Notes under the pieces: generated by a model | Told to the model about the DNA's origin: nothing | Databases searched by the model: none | What the model saw: the letters and a program-made list of their open reading frames with translations, nothing else | Shown: positions 41,139-51,045 of the stretch, piece by piece | Position numbering within the stretch: position 1 is the first letter of the stretch | Layout: each line of letters starts with the position of its first letter | Position numbers and translations under genes: made by a program | DNA from: a virus | Virus record (IMG/VR): IMGVR_UViG_3300044638_001843 | Coordinates: 1-64,000 of that record | Reading direction: 5' to 3' (one strand) | DNA length: 64,000 bases

Positions 41139-41240
41139 ATGGAATCATTTTTAGGTAGTCTTTGGTTTGCTGGTATGACATTAGTTGTTGGCTATGTCCT
41201 TGGTCACATCTTCCCAATCAGCAAGTTTGGTAGCAAGTAA
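41139..41240 (+). CDS. Small membrane protein, 33 aa
   Basis: MESFLGSLWFAGMTLVVGYV followed by LGHIFPISKFGSK is a single membrane helix with a basic end. Short frames of this kind (M-x3-LGSLW..., G-x2-LGH) lie just before terminase genes in several T7-like phages. AAGGAG is 6 bases upstream of ATG 41139. A lysis or membrane-anchoring role is possible. Confidence 0.6.
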   Translation: MESFLGSLWFAGMTLVVGYVLGHIFPISKFGSK

Positions 41241-41241
41241 T

Positions 41242-41463
41242 ATGAAAGATCAACTTAGCAAGCTCCAGGAACTGCTAATTAGCCGTTTAATTGCTGACTT
41301 TGGCGATGAGGCTAAGTGTACTCCTGGTTTTTATACCGTAGTTCGCGGTATCCTTAGTGATCATAAGGATCAGGTCAATAAGATTCCTAGCGAGTCTATT
41401 GAAGCCGTAGAACTAGCCATGAAAAACGCAGCACCATTCAAAATGAATAAGGCTGCTTACTGA
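41242..41463 (+). CDS. Small terminase subunit candidate (T7 gp18 type), 73 aa
   Basis: The start at ATG 41242 follows the preceding stop. The protein MKDQLSKLQELLISRLIADF, then CTPGFYTVVRGILSDHKDQV, resembles small DNA-maturase subunits of T7-like phages, which are short, helical and carry a LLxxRI...CTxxxxxVxxxxLxDH layout. It lies directly before the large subunit as in T7. Confidence 0.7.
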   Translation: MKDQLSKLQELLISRLIADFGDEAKCTPGFYTVVRGILSDHKDQVNKIPSESIEAVELAMKNAAPFKMNKAAY

Positions 41464-41475
41464 TAGGAGATAAGG

Positions 41476-43140
41476 ATGCGTGTTCCCCAGGAAGTAATTG
41501 ACGATTTTAGAAATCACTTATACTTTTGTTTTAAACATCTTGGACTGGGAGAACCAACACGAATCCAATATGAGTTAGCCAGACAAATACAAGAGGGTCC
41601 CGATGATCAGATTATTGCGGCAGGCCGTGGTACTGGTAAATCTACCATTACTGCTTGCTTGGCTAGTTGGGAATGGTTAAAGAATCCCAACTGCACCTTC
41701 CTTGTATTGTCCAATACTCAGGGCAAAGCCATTGACTTTGTTTCTCAGGCTAGAAAAATTCTATCTGTTGTTCCTTATTGTGTACATCTAATCCCCGGAG
41801 ATACAGATAAGGACAATGCCCTTGGTTTTAATGTAGCCATTAGAACCAAGTTTACACAGGACTTGAGTTGTGCTGCCCGAGGTATTACAGGGCAGATTAC
41901 AGGTCTTCACGCTGATCGTATTATCCTAGATGATATTGAGATTGCGGGTAAGAATGAGACTCCCATTGGTAAGGAGAACTTACTCAAGAAGTTAAATGAA
42001 CTTGAATCTATACGCAATAAGCCATCTAGGGTTATTTTCCTAGGAACACCCCATTATCAGGACTCTATTTACAATGTCCTTAAGGGTTCTTACCCCATGA
42101 TTAAGTACCCAGCAGAAATGCCAAATACAACCGTACCCCATGAAGTCGAGGACGTGGCTCCCTGGGTCCTAGACTTGGATATAGAGCCAGGGGACGCTAC
42201 ACAGCCAGAGAGGTTCGACCGAACCGAGCTAGCCGCCAGACAGGCTAAAATGGGGCCTAGTGCCTATGCCCTCCAGTACCGTCTAATTACAAGCCTAGCT
42301 GATGCTGATAGATACCCACTTAAGTTACGGGACCTACTAGTTATAGATATAGACCCGGAAGTAGGGCCTGATAGATTGGTATGGCAGGGGCAGAATGGAT
42401 TACAGGGTATGCCTATGTTTGGAATTTCGGGTGACTTAATTCCAGAGCCAATGCATGTGTCTAGTTCGTATATGCCGTGGCAGCATATGCATCTAACCAT
42501 AGATCCTTCCGGTAGAGGCACAGATCAAACCGGAGTTTGTATAGCCTCTGTTCTAAGTGGTATGATATTTGTACATGAGCTTCTTGGAATAGAAGGTGGG
42601 TACAGTGATGCTACTTTATTAAAGATTGCAAAGCTAGTAAAGGAATATAAAATACCATTAGTTCGTGTTGAGTCTAACTTTGGTGATGGCTTGTTTACTA
42701 AGGTATTAATTCCATTTTTAATAGAGCACTGTGGTAAGGTTGGAGTAGAAGAATTCAAAGTAACTGGACAAAAGGAACTAAGAATCATAGAAACTCTTGA
42801 ACCTGTCATGGCTATGCATAGATTAGTTATAGCCCGAAAGGCAATTAAAGATGAACAAAACCAAATCCAACTTACAAGGTTGCATCGGGGTCGTGGTGCT
42901 TTACGCCATGATGACCGTGTTGATGCTTTATCTGCTGCTGTAGATTTTTATAAAAGCCATATGTCAATGGATACTGAAAAAACAGCCAAGGATTTAGAAA
43001 AGAAAGCTTGGCAAAAGAGAGTAAAGAATTGGGCTGAGAACTTTAGAGCTGGTGACTATTATCCTAATAGCGGAGCTACTAAATTAATTGCAACCAATCA
43101 TAAACCTAAAAAGAAAGGTAAAAGTCAATGGGGATGGTAA
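41476..43140 (+). CDS. Terminase large subunit / DNA maturase B (T7 gp19 type), 554 aa
   Basis: The ATPase has Walker A AAGRGTGKST (residues 48-57, Lys55) and a Walker B-like ADRIILDDIE with acidic catalytic residues. The nuclease part has LTIDPSGRGTDQTGVCIAS, the metal-binding Asp of the RNase H-like fold, then VRVESNFGDGLF and RHDDRVDALSAAVDFY. Length is close to T7 gp19 (586 aa). It packages DNA through the portal. GGAG precedes ATG 41476; its last 13 bases overlap the next gene. Confidence 0.95.
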   Translation: MRVPQEVIDDFRNHLYFCFKHLGLGEPTRIQYELARQIQEGPDDQIIAAGRGTGKSTITACLASWEWLKNPNCTFLVLSNTQGKAIDFVSQARKILSVVPYCVHLIPGDTDKDNALGFNVAIRTKFTQDLSCAARGITGQITGLHADRIILDDIEIAGKNETPIGKENLLKKLNELESIRNKPSRVIFLGTPHYQDSIYNVLKGSYPMIKYPAEMPNTTVPHEVEDVAPWVLDLDIEPGDATQPERFDRTELAARQAKMGPSAYALQYRLITSLADADRYPLKLRDLLVIDIDPEVGPDRLVWQGQNGLQGMPMFGISGDLIPEPMHVSSSYMPWQHMHLTIDPSGRGTDQTGVCIASVLSGMIFVHELLGIEGGYSDATLLKIAKLVKEYKIPLVRVESNFGDGLFTKVLIPFLIEHCGKVGVEEFKVTGQKELRIIETLEPVMAMHRLVIARKAIKDEQNQIQLTRLHRGRGALRHDDRVDALSAAVDFYKSHMSMDTEKTAKDLEKKAWQKRVKNWAENFRAGDYYPNSGATKLIATNHKPKKKGKSQWGW

Positions 43141-43907
43141 AAGAATTTATTGCTTCAGTGTTGTTTATTTCTATTATTTCACTTGTTAATTATTTATTCC
43201 CTTCAGAAAATCTTTGCTTCTTGCCTATTGCCCTTGGAGCTATGTCATTAGCTCAGGGTGTTATGGGTGGTATGGCAGCAAGTGCAAAAGCAGAAAGAGA
43301 AAATGAAGAAGCCCTAGCTAAATGGGGTGCAGCAACTGTACAGAAAGCTTGGAATAATTCTAAAGCTCAGCTAGAAGCCGTACAGCAGTTTGAAAACCAA
43401 CTTAAAAAGAATAGACAAATATCCGAAACAGCTTTTGCTTATAACTATGATGCAATGGGTGCTGCAAAAGTTGCTAATACAATGAAGCAAGAACAAACAT
43501 ATAATCTTGCAGCCGCTCAAAGAGCCGCTTTAACTTCTTCTGTTGGTGCTAGAGGTTTAGCTGCTAAATCAGGATCTACTACAGCTATGTTAATGGCTCA
43601 AGCCAAGTCTTTGATGGAAGAAAATGGTAGACAAGAAATGGAATTTGCCCAGCAAGTTAAGAATATCAATACCCAAACCAAGAATATGTTGAACAATCGA
43701 ACAGAGAATGTATTTATTGCTGACTTCCAGGGTTATGATGCAGCTCCACAGCTACAGGATACTGGTTCTCCATTAGTTGCTGGCATTATGTCTGGTGTTT
43801 CTGGAGCATTTGGTGGTATGTTAACTGGTGCAAACCTTTCTAATGCTATGGGTAGTGGTGGTATAGGTGGATTGTTTGGTATGAGTGGTGGTATTTTAGG
43901 AACATAA
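43128..43907 (+). CDS. Internal virion protein, T7 gp14-like, 259 aa
   Basis: The protein starts with a hydrophobic stretch (VKEFIASVLFISIISLVNYL) and another Gly/Ala-rich segment (LGAMSLAQGVMGGMAASAKA). It continues with long Gln/Ala/Asn helices and ends in Gly/Met/Ser repeats (GSGGIGGLFGMSGGILGT). This is the pattern of gp14, which inserts in the outer membrane during DNA ejection. T7 gp14 has 196 aa. Unlike T7, the gene follows the large terminase rather than preceding the fibre. Confidence 0.75.
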   Translation: MGMVKEFIASVLFISIISLVNYLFPSENLCFLPIALGAMSLAQGVMGGMAASAKAERENEEALAKWGAATVQKAWNNSKAQLEAVQQFENQLKKNRQISETAFAYNYDAMGAAKVANTMKQEQTYNLAAAQRAALTSSVGARGLAAKSGSTTAMLMAQAKSLMEENGRQEMEFAQQVKNINTQTKNMLNNRTENVFIADFQGYDAAPQLQDTGSPLVAGIMSGVSGAFGGMLTGANLSNAMGSGGIGGLFGMSGGILGT

Positions 43908-43922
43908 ACCTGGAGGTTAATA

Positions 43923-46900
43923 ATGGCTATAGATCCTAACATTTTAAAAATTGGCGGTAACCGTGGTTTGAATTTAAATGTAACTCCAGGCTCTGTTGCA
44001 GAACCCGGTAGAACAATTGGAGGTAGATTCCAGGTAGGTGCGCCCCAAACAGCTGTTGGTCCTAGCGGAGATGAAGCTTTATATGCTAATCTTTCTATTA
44101 TTGCTGGTGGTGTTGTAGACTCAGCCCAGAATATTGCACAACTTGCCGAGTTTAACAATAATGTTAGCTGGCAAGATTGGTACGCTGATAGTTGGGAAGG
44201 TGATAAAAGCAAAAGAAGAGCAATACTTGATAATACAGAATTAAATTCAGAAGAAAAAAGAAATCAATTAATTAAGTTATTAGATGAAGCTCCCAGCAAT
44301 GGTGCAAATAAAGCAAGAAAAGCACAACTTTATGGTGATTGGTTAGACCAAGATCCAGATTCAACAGGAATTTTTCAATCAGCCTATACTACCTTTCAAC
44401 AAGAAACACTAACACTATCACCAGAAGATAGACTTAGACAATTTGAAACTACTTTTGGATACGAATTATCTTATGGAAATGAACAAGCTGTTTCTGCCAG
44501 ACTAGGATATGAAAGAGATGTATTAAATTTTAATAATGAGAATGCCATTACACAGGGTAAGCTAGCTTTAGAAAGAAATAGCGGATATGTAAATGATGTT
44601 TTAGATGCTATGCTTTCAGAAGAACTTGGTGATAACATACCAATGCAAGAACTTAGAAGACAAGCAGAAGCCGAAGGATCATTACCACAGTTTGAACAAA
44701 CCCTCGGTCAGGCTCAGTTAATCAGAGAAAATCGAGCATCAGCAGATGTTATTCAAAGTGTTTTATTAAGCAATCTTAATATTAACTCAAGCTCTGAAAT
44801 CTTTTCTCCGTTTGATCAAACAATGTCTAACTTGATTACAGCTAAATCAACTCAATTGTCAAGAGAGTATGGTTTAAAAATGGCTAAAGCTACTGCGGTT
44901 CAGGAGGAAACAAATAAAGCTTATACTAGAATGTCATTTAGCCAGACTCCATTAAATGTAGATCCTAGTAAAAATGGAGCTGAAATAGCAGCTTTACTTG
45001 CAACCATAAATCAACTAGATGGCAAAGATCGCAACGAAGCAATGGCAGCATTAATAAGTTCATTAGTAACAACCTCAGAAGCAAACAGATTTAATTATAA
45101 TCAAGCAATAACATTTAGCACTGATTTATTTATTAAGGTTTGGGAAACGGCAACACCATCTCAAAGAAGAATATTAAGCCAAATGGGTTTTGTTCCCACA
45201 CCACCAGCAATTTCTCCTGAAGATTTAAAAAAGATATACGATCAACCAAGTTTTGCATCAACCAATAGAGATAAGATTGAGCTTGCTGTTACTGGTGTTT
45301 TATCTTCTAATGATAGATTTGCAAAGGGTGTTTCCGAACAACTAACTGCTGCTACTGCTCCATTTGAAACATTGCAAATTGAAGGTCCTCAATCAGCTTA
45401 TGGTTTAGCTGTTGCTTTAGATGCTACGGTTAAACAACTTGGTATGAGTGGCAATTCTCCAGCATTTTTAAGACTAGAAGCTTTGCGATCTAGTAATACA
45501 AGCAATAGACTACGGGGTGAAAATGGATTGCAAATCTGGACACTTGGTTTAGGATTACCTCCAGAAGACTATGAACTATTTATTGCAGCTAATACCGATG
45601 GTGTTGCTAGAACACCAGAAATGAATGCTGTCATTACTAAGTATGGAAAACTTCCTTCTTTAACAGAAGAAATGAAAGCTATATCAGACTCTGTATCCAA
45701 AGGTGATAAGCTAACTCAAAGTTTAAATAAAAAAATAAATGAAACCATAGATAGTGTTGTAAAAGCTGTAGCAAAAACGGGAGGACCTACTGTTACTGGT
45801 GTGTTTGACAAAAACCATTTTAAAGATTTAACTACAGCAGCCAATAATTTTCCTGAAAGATCGGGAGTTGTAGATAGGCTTGTACATGATAATCCTGCTT
45901 TAGGTTCAATTGCACAAAAAACTGTAGAAGCTGCTAGTAAATTTACTTATGGTAAAACAATAGGTAATAATCAGTATAGTTTTGAAATACCTCAAGCAGC
46001 TAATGGAATTCCCTTACCAAAACAACTAACTGAAAGACTAAAAGAAATAGCGGATCTGCGGCAAAAAGAATTAGATGCCTTATTAAAAGAATCTCCAATT
46101 GCATACAAAGCTAAACTAAATGATATTAGGGCTGAACTCAATACGTTGGCTGTTCAAGAAATGGTATTAATGGAAGCTTCTAACAATCCGTCTATAGTAG
46201 GAAACAAACCAGAAGAGTTAGCATCACAGCAAGCTGCATTAAGGCAAGTGGTAGAGACTACATTAAGAACTCAAGATGAGTATGCTGCTCTATTTAGATC
46301 AAGTAACATAAGTCCAAAAGAACCCTTTTTATCGCCTATCATGGGTGATAACGATGTTGCAACAATTCAATTAGTTGATGGAGCAGGTAATACAAATACA
46401 GAAAACTATTCAAGACTTGTGTATAGAGTAACTAATGGAACGTCTGATAGCAATTCACAGTTTTTACCAACATTACAAAAAGCATTTACAGCTTTGGGTT
46501 CTAATAATGGTAACGCTCAATTAACAATGGAAACATCAAAACAAGAAATGATGTATTTATTTGCGGTTGCAGATGGCATTGCAGCAAAAGCTACTATTGA
46601 GTCTAAAGGTGATCCTTATGTTATGTTACAAAGAGTACAAACTAGAATTAATCAACTCTTAGTAGGATCTGATTTAAGTTCATATAGACCAACTCTTAGA
46701 AAACTAGTAGAACTTAAGTTAGCTGACAATCCAGAGTTTGGTAAAACAAATGGTGTTAGGTTTATTCCTAGTGATCCAAATGATACATTTGCTAGATTAA
46801 CTGGCACAGCTAAAAAAACTTTAACAGATAAAATGACAGCAGAGCAGAGCAGGCTTGATAGAGTATCTAAGTATTTATTTAAATCTTTAATGCTTCATAC

Positions 46901-48281
46901 GGAAGATAACATAAGAGGTAAGGGAATGGATCTTACCAAGCTACCACAATCAACTTCATGGGGAGGGTCTGGTACGCAAGATTTTATTACTAATGCTGGT
47001 TTGTTAGCTCCATTTAATGTTAGAACACTTATAAACGATGAAGCATCTATTAGTATACGAGATGATGGCAATGCTGTCTTGGGATATTGGGAACAATCTG
47101 GATGGAAAATTCCAGGTAATTCAGAAACAGAAAAACAAACATCTATTGTAGTAGCATTAGCTAATGCTTCTGGTATGCCTGTTAATGTTGATAAAGATGG
47201 TATTGTATCGTTGTATATGACAACCTATGATGATAGTAGAAATCTAAGTTTAGTAGAATTAACAAATGATAACTTTGGATTCATTGTAGAAACCTTAACA
47301 GGATCTCTTTCTACTAATAGGGACTTTACTAATTTCTTAGAAGCTCACCGTACCGTTGAACCAAATAGCACAAACCTAGTAGAAGTTCTATCAACTTGGC
47401 AAGACTATGATTCTTTCTTTGGTAGTAGTAGAGGAAATATCGTAATTCCAAACTATAGAAGTTATGAGGTTGGTTCTTGGAAGACTTTAAACTGGGGAAC
47501 AGACCCAGCAATGGTAGCGGAATCAGGTAATATAATTATTCCAGCAGAGCACGAAAAATATAGAATGCCTATGCTAGCTGTTCCAGATTCAATTCAAGCT
47601 GTTCCTGGTTCTTTTACTGAATCCAATACTATTGAAGAAAATAGAGAGGGTAATCTTCTTTTTGATGATGAGCGTTATATTCCAGGCATGCGCGGCAAGG
47701 AATCTACCTATGCTACTATCTGGCTATTTGGAGAACGCTCTAAAAATAGATTAAGTGAAGCCGCCTTTAAAGAAGATTTAACAAAAATTATTACTTCAGC
47801 TTTAAGTGGCCGGGAACTTAATCCGTCAACTATAGCTAAAATTAATGATTCCGCTAGTAGACTTGCTGGTGGTTCAGATGCAAGATCAAAAACAAATGCT
47901 ATGGTTTTAATGGCTGCTAATGATATTTTAGGTAGTGGGTTTAAAATACTACCAGATGATTTATTTGCTGTAGGTAATGGCATATTTAGTGATACTGCAT
48001 CAAACAGAGATACATCAACATTTAAAATTAACTTTGGTAAAGATGCTAAAGTTACACAACTAGTTTCAACAGAAGATGGAACACCATTTCCAGTTAATTA
48101 TAGGATTCCCTTTGATCCTAGTATGTTTCCTGTAGAACTAACTGGTTCTTTTGCTAGCCAAATTCAATTATCAAATATGCAAAGACAACTTGATTTCATT
48201 AGAGAAAACTTTATCCACGACCGCGGCCATCCTAATTATGGCCATCCTTGGATTCACTTTAAGGGAGACAGTAATAAATGA
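43923..48281 (+). CDS. Internal virion / ejection protein, 1452 aa (T7 gp15-like by position)
   Basis: The protein is a long, mostly helical, Gln/Asn/Ala/Leu-rich polypeptide with no signal peptide and almost no cysteine. It begins with a Gly-rich segment (ILKIGGNRGLNLNVTPGSVA), then INNNVSWQDW-like helices. Position after the gp14-like gene and before the two other giant proteins points to the ejectosome. It is about twice the length of T7 gp15 (747 aa). No enzymatic motif was found. GGAGG precedes the ATG; it overlaps the next gene by 4 bp. Confidence 0.65.
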   Translation: MAIDPNILKIGGNRGLNLNVTPGSVAEPGRTIGGRFQVGAPQTAVGPSGDEALYANLSIIAGGVVDSAQNIAQLAEFNNNVSWQDWYADSWEGDKSKRRAILDNTELNSEEKRNQLIKLLDEAPSNGANKARKAQLYGDWLDQDPDSTGIFQSAYTTFQQETLTLSPEDRLRQFETTFGYELSYGNEQAVSARLGYERDVLNFNNENAITQGKLALERNSGYVNDVLDAMLSEELGDNIPMQELRRQAEAEGSLPQFEQTLGQAQLIRENRASADVIQSVLLSNLNINSSSEIFSPFDQTMSNLITAKSTQLSREYGLKMAKATAVQEETNKAYTRMSFSQTPLNVDPSKNGAEIAALLATINQLDGKDRNEAMAALISSLVTTSEANRFNYNQAITFSTDLFIKVWETATPSQRRILSQMGFVPTPPAISPEDLKKIYDQPSFASTNRDKIELAVTGVLSSNDRFAKGVSEQLTAATAPFETLQIEGPQSAYGLAVALDATVKQLGMSGNSPAFLRLEALRSSNTSNRLRGENGLQIWTLGLGLPPEDYELFIAANTDGVARTPEMNAVITKYGKLPSLTEEMKAISDSVSKGDKLTQSLNKKINETIDSVVKAVAKTGGPTVTGVFDKNHFKDLTTAANNFPERSGVVDRLVHDNPALGSIAQKTVEAASKFTYGKTIGNNQYSFEIPQAANGIPLPKQLTERLKEIADLRQKELDALLKESPIAYKAKLNDIRAELNTLAVQEMVLMEASNNPSIVGNKPEELASQQAALRQVVETTLRTQDEYAALFRSSNISPKEPFLSPIMGDNDVATIQLVDGAGNTNTENYSRLVYRVTNGTSDSNSQFLPTLQKAFTALGSNNGNAQLTMETSKQEMMYLFAVADGIAAKATIESKGDPYVMLQRVQTRINQLLVGSDLSSYRPTLRKLVELKLADNPEFGKTNGVRFIPSDPNDTFARLTGTAKKTLTDKMTAEQSRLDRVSKYLFKSLMLHTEDNIRGKGMDLTKLPQSTSWGGSGTQDFITNAGLLAPFNVRTLINDEASISIRDDGNAVLGYWEQSGWKIPGNSETEKQTSIVVALANASGMPVNVDKDGIVSLYMTTYDDSRNLSLVELTNDNFGFIVETLTGSLSTNRDFTNFLEAHRTVEPNSTNLVEVLSTWQDYDSFFGSSRGNIVIPNYRSYEVGSWKTLNWGTDPAMVAESGNIIIPAEHEKYRMPMLAVPDSIQAVPGSFTESNTIEENREGNLLFDDERYIPGMRGKESTYATIWLFGERSKNRLSEAAFKEDLTKIITSALSGRELNPSTIAKINDSASRLAGGSDARSKTNAMVLMAANDILGSGFKILPDDLFAVGNGIFSDTASNRDTSTFKINFGKDAKVTQLVSTEDGTPFPVNYRIPFDPSMFPVELTGSFASQIQLSNMQRQLDFIRENFIHDRGHPNYGHPWIHFKGDSNK

Positions 48282-51034
48282 ACCAGTACAACTTATTAGG
48301 TGAGTCCTTTAATCCTAAAGATTTTTCTTCTTTACTTATACCAGTAGTTAAGGATGAAGACAATGAATTAGTAAGAGCAGATATGAAAGCATACAACGAA
48401 TACTCTAATGATATTCAGTTGTACGATTATATTAACTCTTATATAAAAGAGTCTTACATTAAACCAGTAGATGAAAGTGCAGAAGAAGAAAAGAAGAAGC
48501 AAGCAGCTAAAGAGTGGCAATCTTCTTTAGGTAGAGATCCTAGTTCTACAGATCAACTTACAGATGAAGCTACAGTTAGAAGCAGAGAATTAAATAACAT
48601 AGGTCCACTTGTATTTAGAGACAACGGTACTGGTAAATTATTATTCGGTCAGCCAGCAAGAGATGAACTACAGTGGACGGTATCACAGGGTAGGGATAAT
48701 GTAGAAGGTATCTTTGGGTTTGAGAACACAGCCCTTGGTCAGGTTGCTTTGCGAATGATGGGTTCTGAGTTTAATACAGATTCTTTCTATGAAGAATTAA
48801 ACAAGCTTAACATGTCATTAGATCCAGAAAAAAGAAAGCAAACATTAGAAAGATTAAAGGGAATGGCAGGGTGGGCTGAGTATGGTGCTCTTGCTAACTG
48901 GGTTCAGTTTCTTCCTGGCGTAGATCCAGAGGATCGGTTTAATGCATCGGAAGAAGTATTAAATGTATTTGGGTATAAAGGATTTAATGCATTTGGAAGA
49001 AACTATTATTCGTCTGATCCATTTGATTTAGCCGCTAACCTTCCATCTAATCCTAACTGGAACTATAACAAAGCATGGGAAGCTTTTACTACAACAAACC
49101 CAGGCGCAGCAGCCTGGTTTGAAACAAATGGATTTAATGTTCAATCTAGATTAAAGAATACTAGACATGAATTAGATTTCTTTTATGAACTAAATGAATT
49201 TATTGATACAAATGCTTTCCAACGTATTATGTCATCAGATGTAGAACAAATGAGTTCTACTGGATATGCTTGGAAGACAACAGTATTACCCCTAATTAGA
49301 GATTCGTTTGCTTCAGTAGATGCTCCTCTAGATATTGCAGTAACTGTTGGCCTTGGTACTTTAACTGCTGGTACTAGTACGGCTGCTTTGGTTGGAGCAA
49401 GAACAGCATTAATGGCTGGTAAAATTGGATCCACAAGTTTAAAAACATTGAATGCAGTCCAGCGATTTAGGAAGGGTGCTGAAATTGTTACTTCTTGGTT
49501 ACCTCATAATATAGCGGGTAGGTTTGCTAAAAACGCTACATCAATAACTGGTAAAACTGCTAGCTATGTCGGAACCAGTGTTGGTAATGGTATTATTACT
49601 GGTGCTTGGTATAATATAAATAACCAGTTAAATAATATGGATAATGATGATACATATCGCTGGAGTACAGAAAACCTAGCTCACGATATTGCATTAGAAA
49701 TAGTTGGTGAACTTGGATTGGGTGGTGCAGCCACTATGGCACAGGCTGGTGTCTTTAAGCTAGGTGGTTTAATAGACAAAGGCACTGGATCTTATATTGG
49801 TAAAGCAGCCAAGAAGCAATTTGAAAAGCTTCCAACAGAACTAAAAGAAGTACTAAAAGCTTCTGCATCTTTAGGTAGAGTTGGTAACATGGGCGATATG
49901 AATAACTATGAATTACAATTATATACTGATTCAGTTGTTATGATGTATGCTATGCGTACTGCTGGTGTTATTGACCCAAAAAATCCAACCCTAAACTTTA
50001 GAACAGCAGCTGCTTGGGGTGTAGCTACTAGTAGACTAAGTGCAGAAAAAGCCAACACCACCTTGAAAACAGCCAAAGAAGAGTTTGCTAGAAAGAAAAA
50101 AGAACTGCAAGATAGTGGGTCTACTGAAGTATTAACAGATGAAGATCAAGATATGTATGTATCTAATATGTTATTATCTGCTATGCTTAGTGATTCTAGA
50201 GTTAATCCAGATACACAGGAAAGAATCTTTAATCTCTGGAACAGCATTGAACGTGAGCAATTTAATCGTGAGTTTAGAAGTACTCCAGAAATTGAAACCA
50301 AACAAAAAGAAATATCAGACTTAGAAGATCAAAAACTAGATCTTGTAGAACAACTAGCCAAAAGATCAAAAAAGATTTCTCAAGTAGAAAAAGATATTCT
50401 TCAAGTAGAAATAGATGATAGGACTGCTAAGATTGCTATTAAAACTTCAGAACTAGAAACATTACAGAGTTCAGTTAAGACAGTAGAAAACATGTCAGCA
50501 GAAGAGTTAGCTACAAAGCTTTACGAATGGCGTAAAGGTAAAAGAGAAAGAGTTAAAACTTTATTGGGTTTAATCAATCCATCAGCAACTGTAGCTGCAA
50601 CAACTGAACTACTATCTCCCGAAGAAATGCAACAAGTTGCTACTGACTTAGGTGCTTCAGCTCCAGAAGTAATACAAGCAATGGCAGAATCTGAAGTAGA
50701 GTCCGGCCTTCCCCGTGATCTTGGTGTGGCCACAGCTGGGGCTTTAAGCGTTGCTGCGGCTTCTGTTAGCCAACCAGCAGCACCAGCAATGGAAGCCGCT
50801 CCCGTGGCTGAAGTAGTTCCAGAAGTTGAAGCTGCCCCCGTAACAGAAGCAGCTCCAATAACAGAAGAAGCTGCTGAAATTGTAACAGCTGAACCTGCTG
50901 TAGCACCTTCAACCGAGGTTATAGAAGCTACCCCAGAAGCCGTACTTACTGAGATTATTGGTAGACTAAAGAGTATTGATAGAGTATATCTATTCAATAA
51001 TATATTACAAAAATACAAAGACGTATGTAAATAA
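48278..51034 (+). CDS. Internal virion / ejection protein with membrane-like segments, 918 aa
   Basis: The N-terminal third is acidic and helical. Residues about 345-400 (DIAVTVGLGTLTAGTSTAAL and GARTALMAGKIG) and 425-450 are Gly/Ala-rich hydrophobic segments that could enter a membrane. A coiled coil follows at about 665-745. Residues about 800-900 are an Ala/Pro/Glu/Val repeat region (AAPVAEVVPEVEAAPVTEAA). The protein probably lies in the capsid core and helps DNA cross the envelope. No close T7 counterpart; coupling to both giant neighbours supports this. Confidence 0.6.
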   Translation: MNQYNLLGESFNPKDFSSLLIPVVKDEDNELVRADMKAYNEYSNDIQLYDYINSYIKESYIKPVDESAEEEKKKQAAKEWQSSLGRDPSSTDQLTDEATVRSRELNNIGPLVFRDNGTGKLLFGQPARDELQWTVSQGRDNVEGIFGFENTALGQVALRMMGSEFNTDSFYEELNKLNMSLDPEKRKQTLERLKGMAGWAEYGALANWVQFLPGVDPEDRFNASEEVLNVFGYKGFNAFGRNYYSSDPFDLAANLPSNPNWNYNKAWEAFTTTNPGAAAWFETNGFNVQSRLKNTRHELDFFYELNEFIDTNAFQRIMSSDVEQMSSTGYAWKTTVLPLIRDSFASVDAPLDIAVTVGLGTLTAGTSTAALVGARTALMAGKIGSTSLKTLNAVQRFRKGAEIVTSWLPHNIAGRFAKNATSITGKTASYVGTSVGNGIITGAWYNINNQLNNMDNDDTYRWSTENLAHDIALEIVGELGLGGAATMAQAGVFKLGGLIDKGTGSYIGKAAKKQFEKLPTELKEVLKASASLGRVGNMGDMNNYELQLYTDSVVMMYAMRTAGVIDPKNPTLNFRTAAAWGVATSRLSAEKANTTLKTAKEEFARKKKELQDSGSTEVLTDEDQDMYVSNMLLSAMLSDSRVNPDTQERIFNLWNSIEREQFNREFRSTPEIETKQKEISDLEDQKLDLVEQLAKRSKKISQVEKDILQVEIDDRTAKIAIKTSELETLQSSVKTVENMSAEELATKLYEWRKGKRERVKTLLGLINPSATVAATTELLSPEEMQQVATDLGASAPEVIQAMAESEVESGLPRDLGVATAGALSVAAASVSQPAAPAMEAAPVAEVVPEVEAAPVTEAAPITEEAAEIVTAEPAVAPSTEVIEATPEAVLTEIIGRLKSIDRVYLFNNILQKYKDVCK

Positions 51035-51045
51035 GGAGAATACAA

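Noticed and set aside
43733-44212. 159-codon open frame on the - strand
   Set aside because: It is antisense to two well-supported genes, has Pro/Ser-rich composition typical of a reverse-frame shadow and lacks a ribosome site. The same applies to the other minus-strand frames.
50521-51045. 174-codon minus-strand frame rich in Ala/Ser/Thr
   Set aside because: It mirrors the Ala/Pro/Glu repeat region of the 918-aa protein; the low complexity comes from the sense strand.
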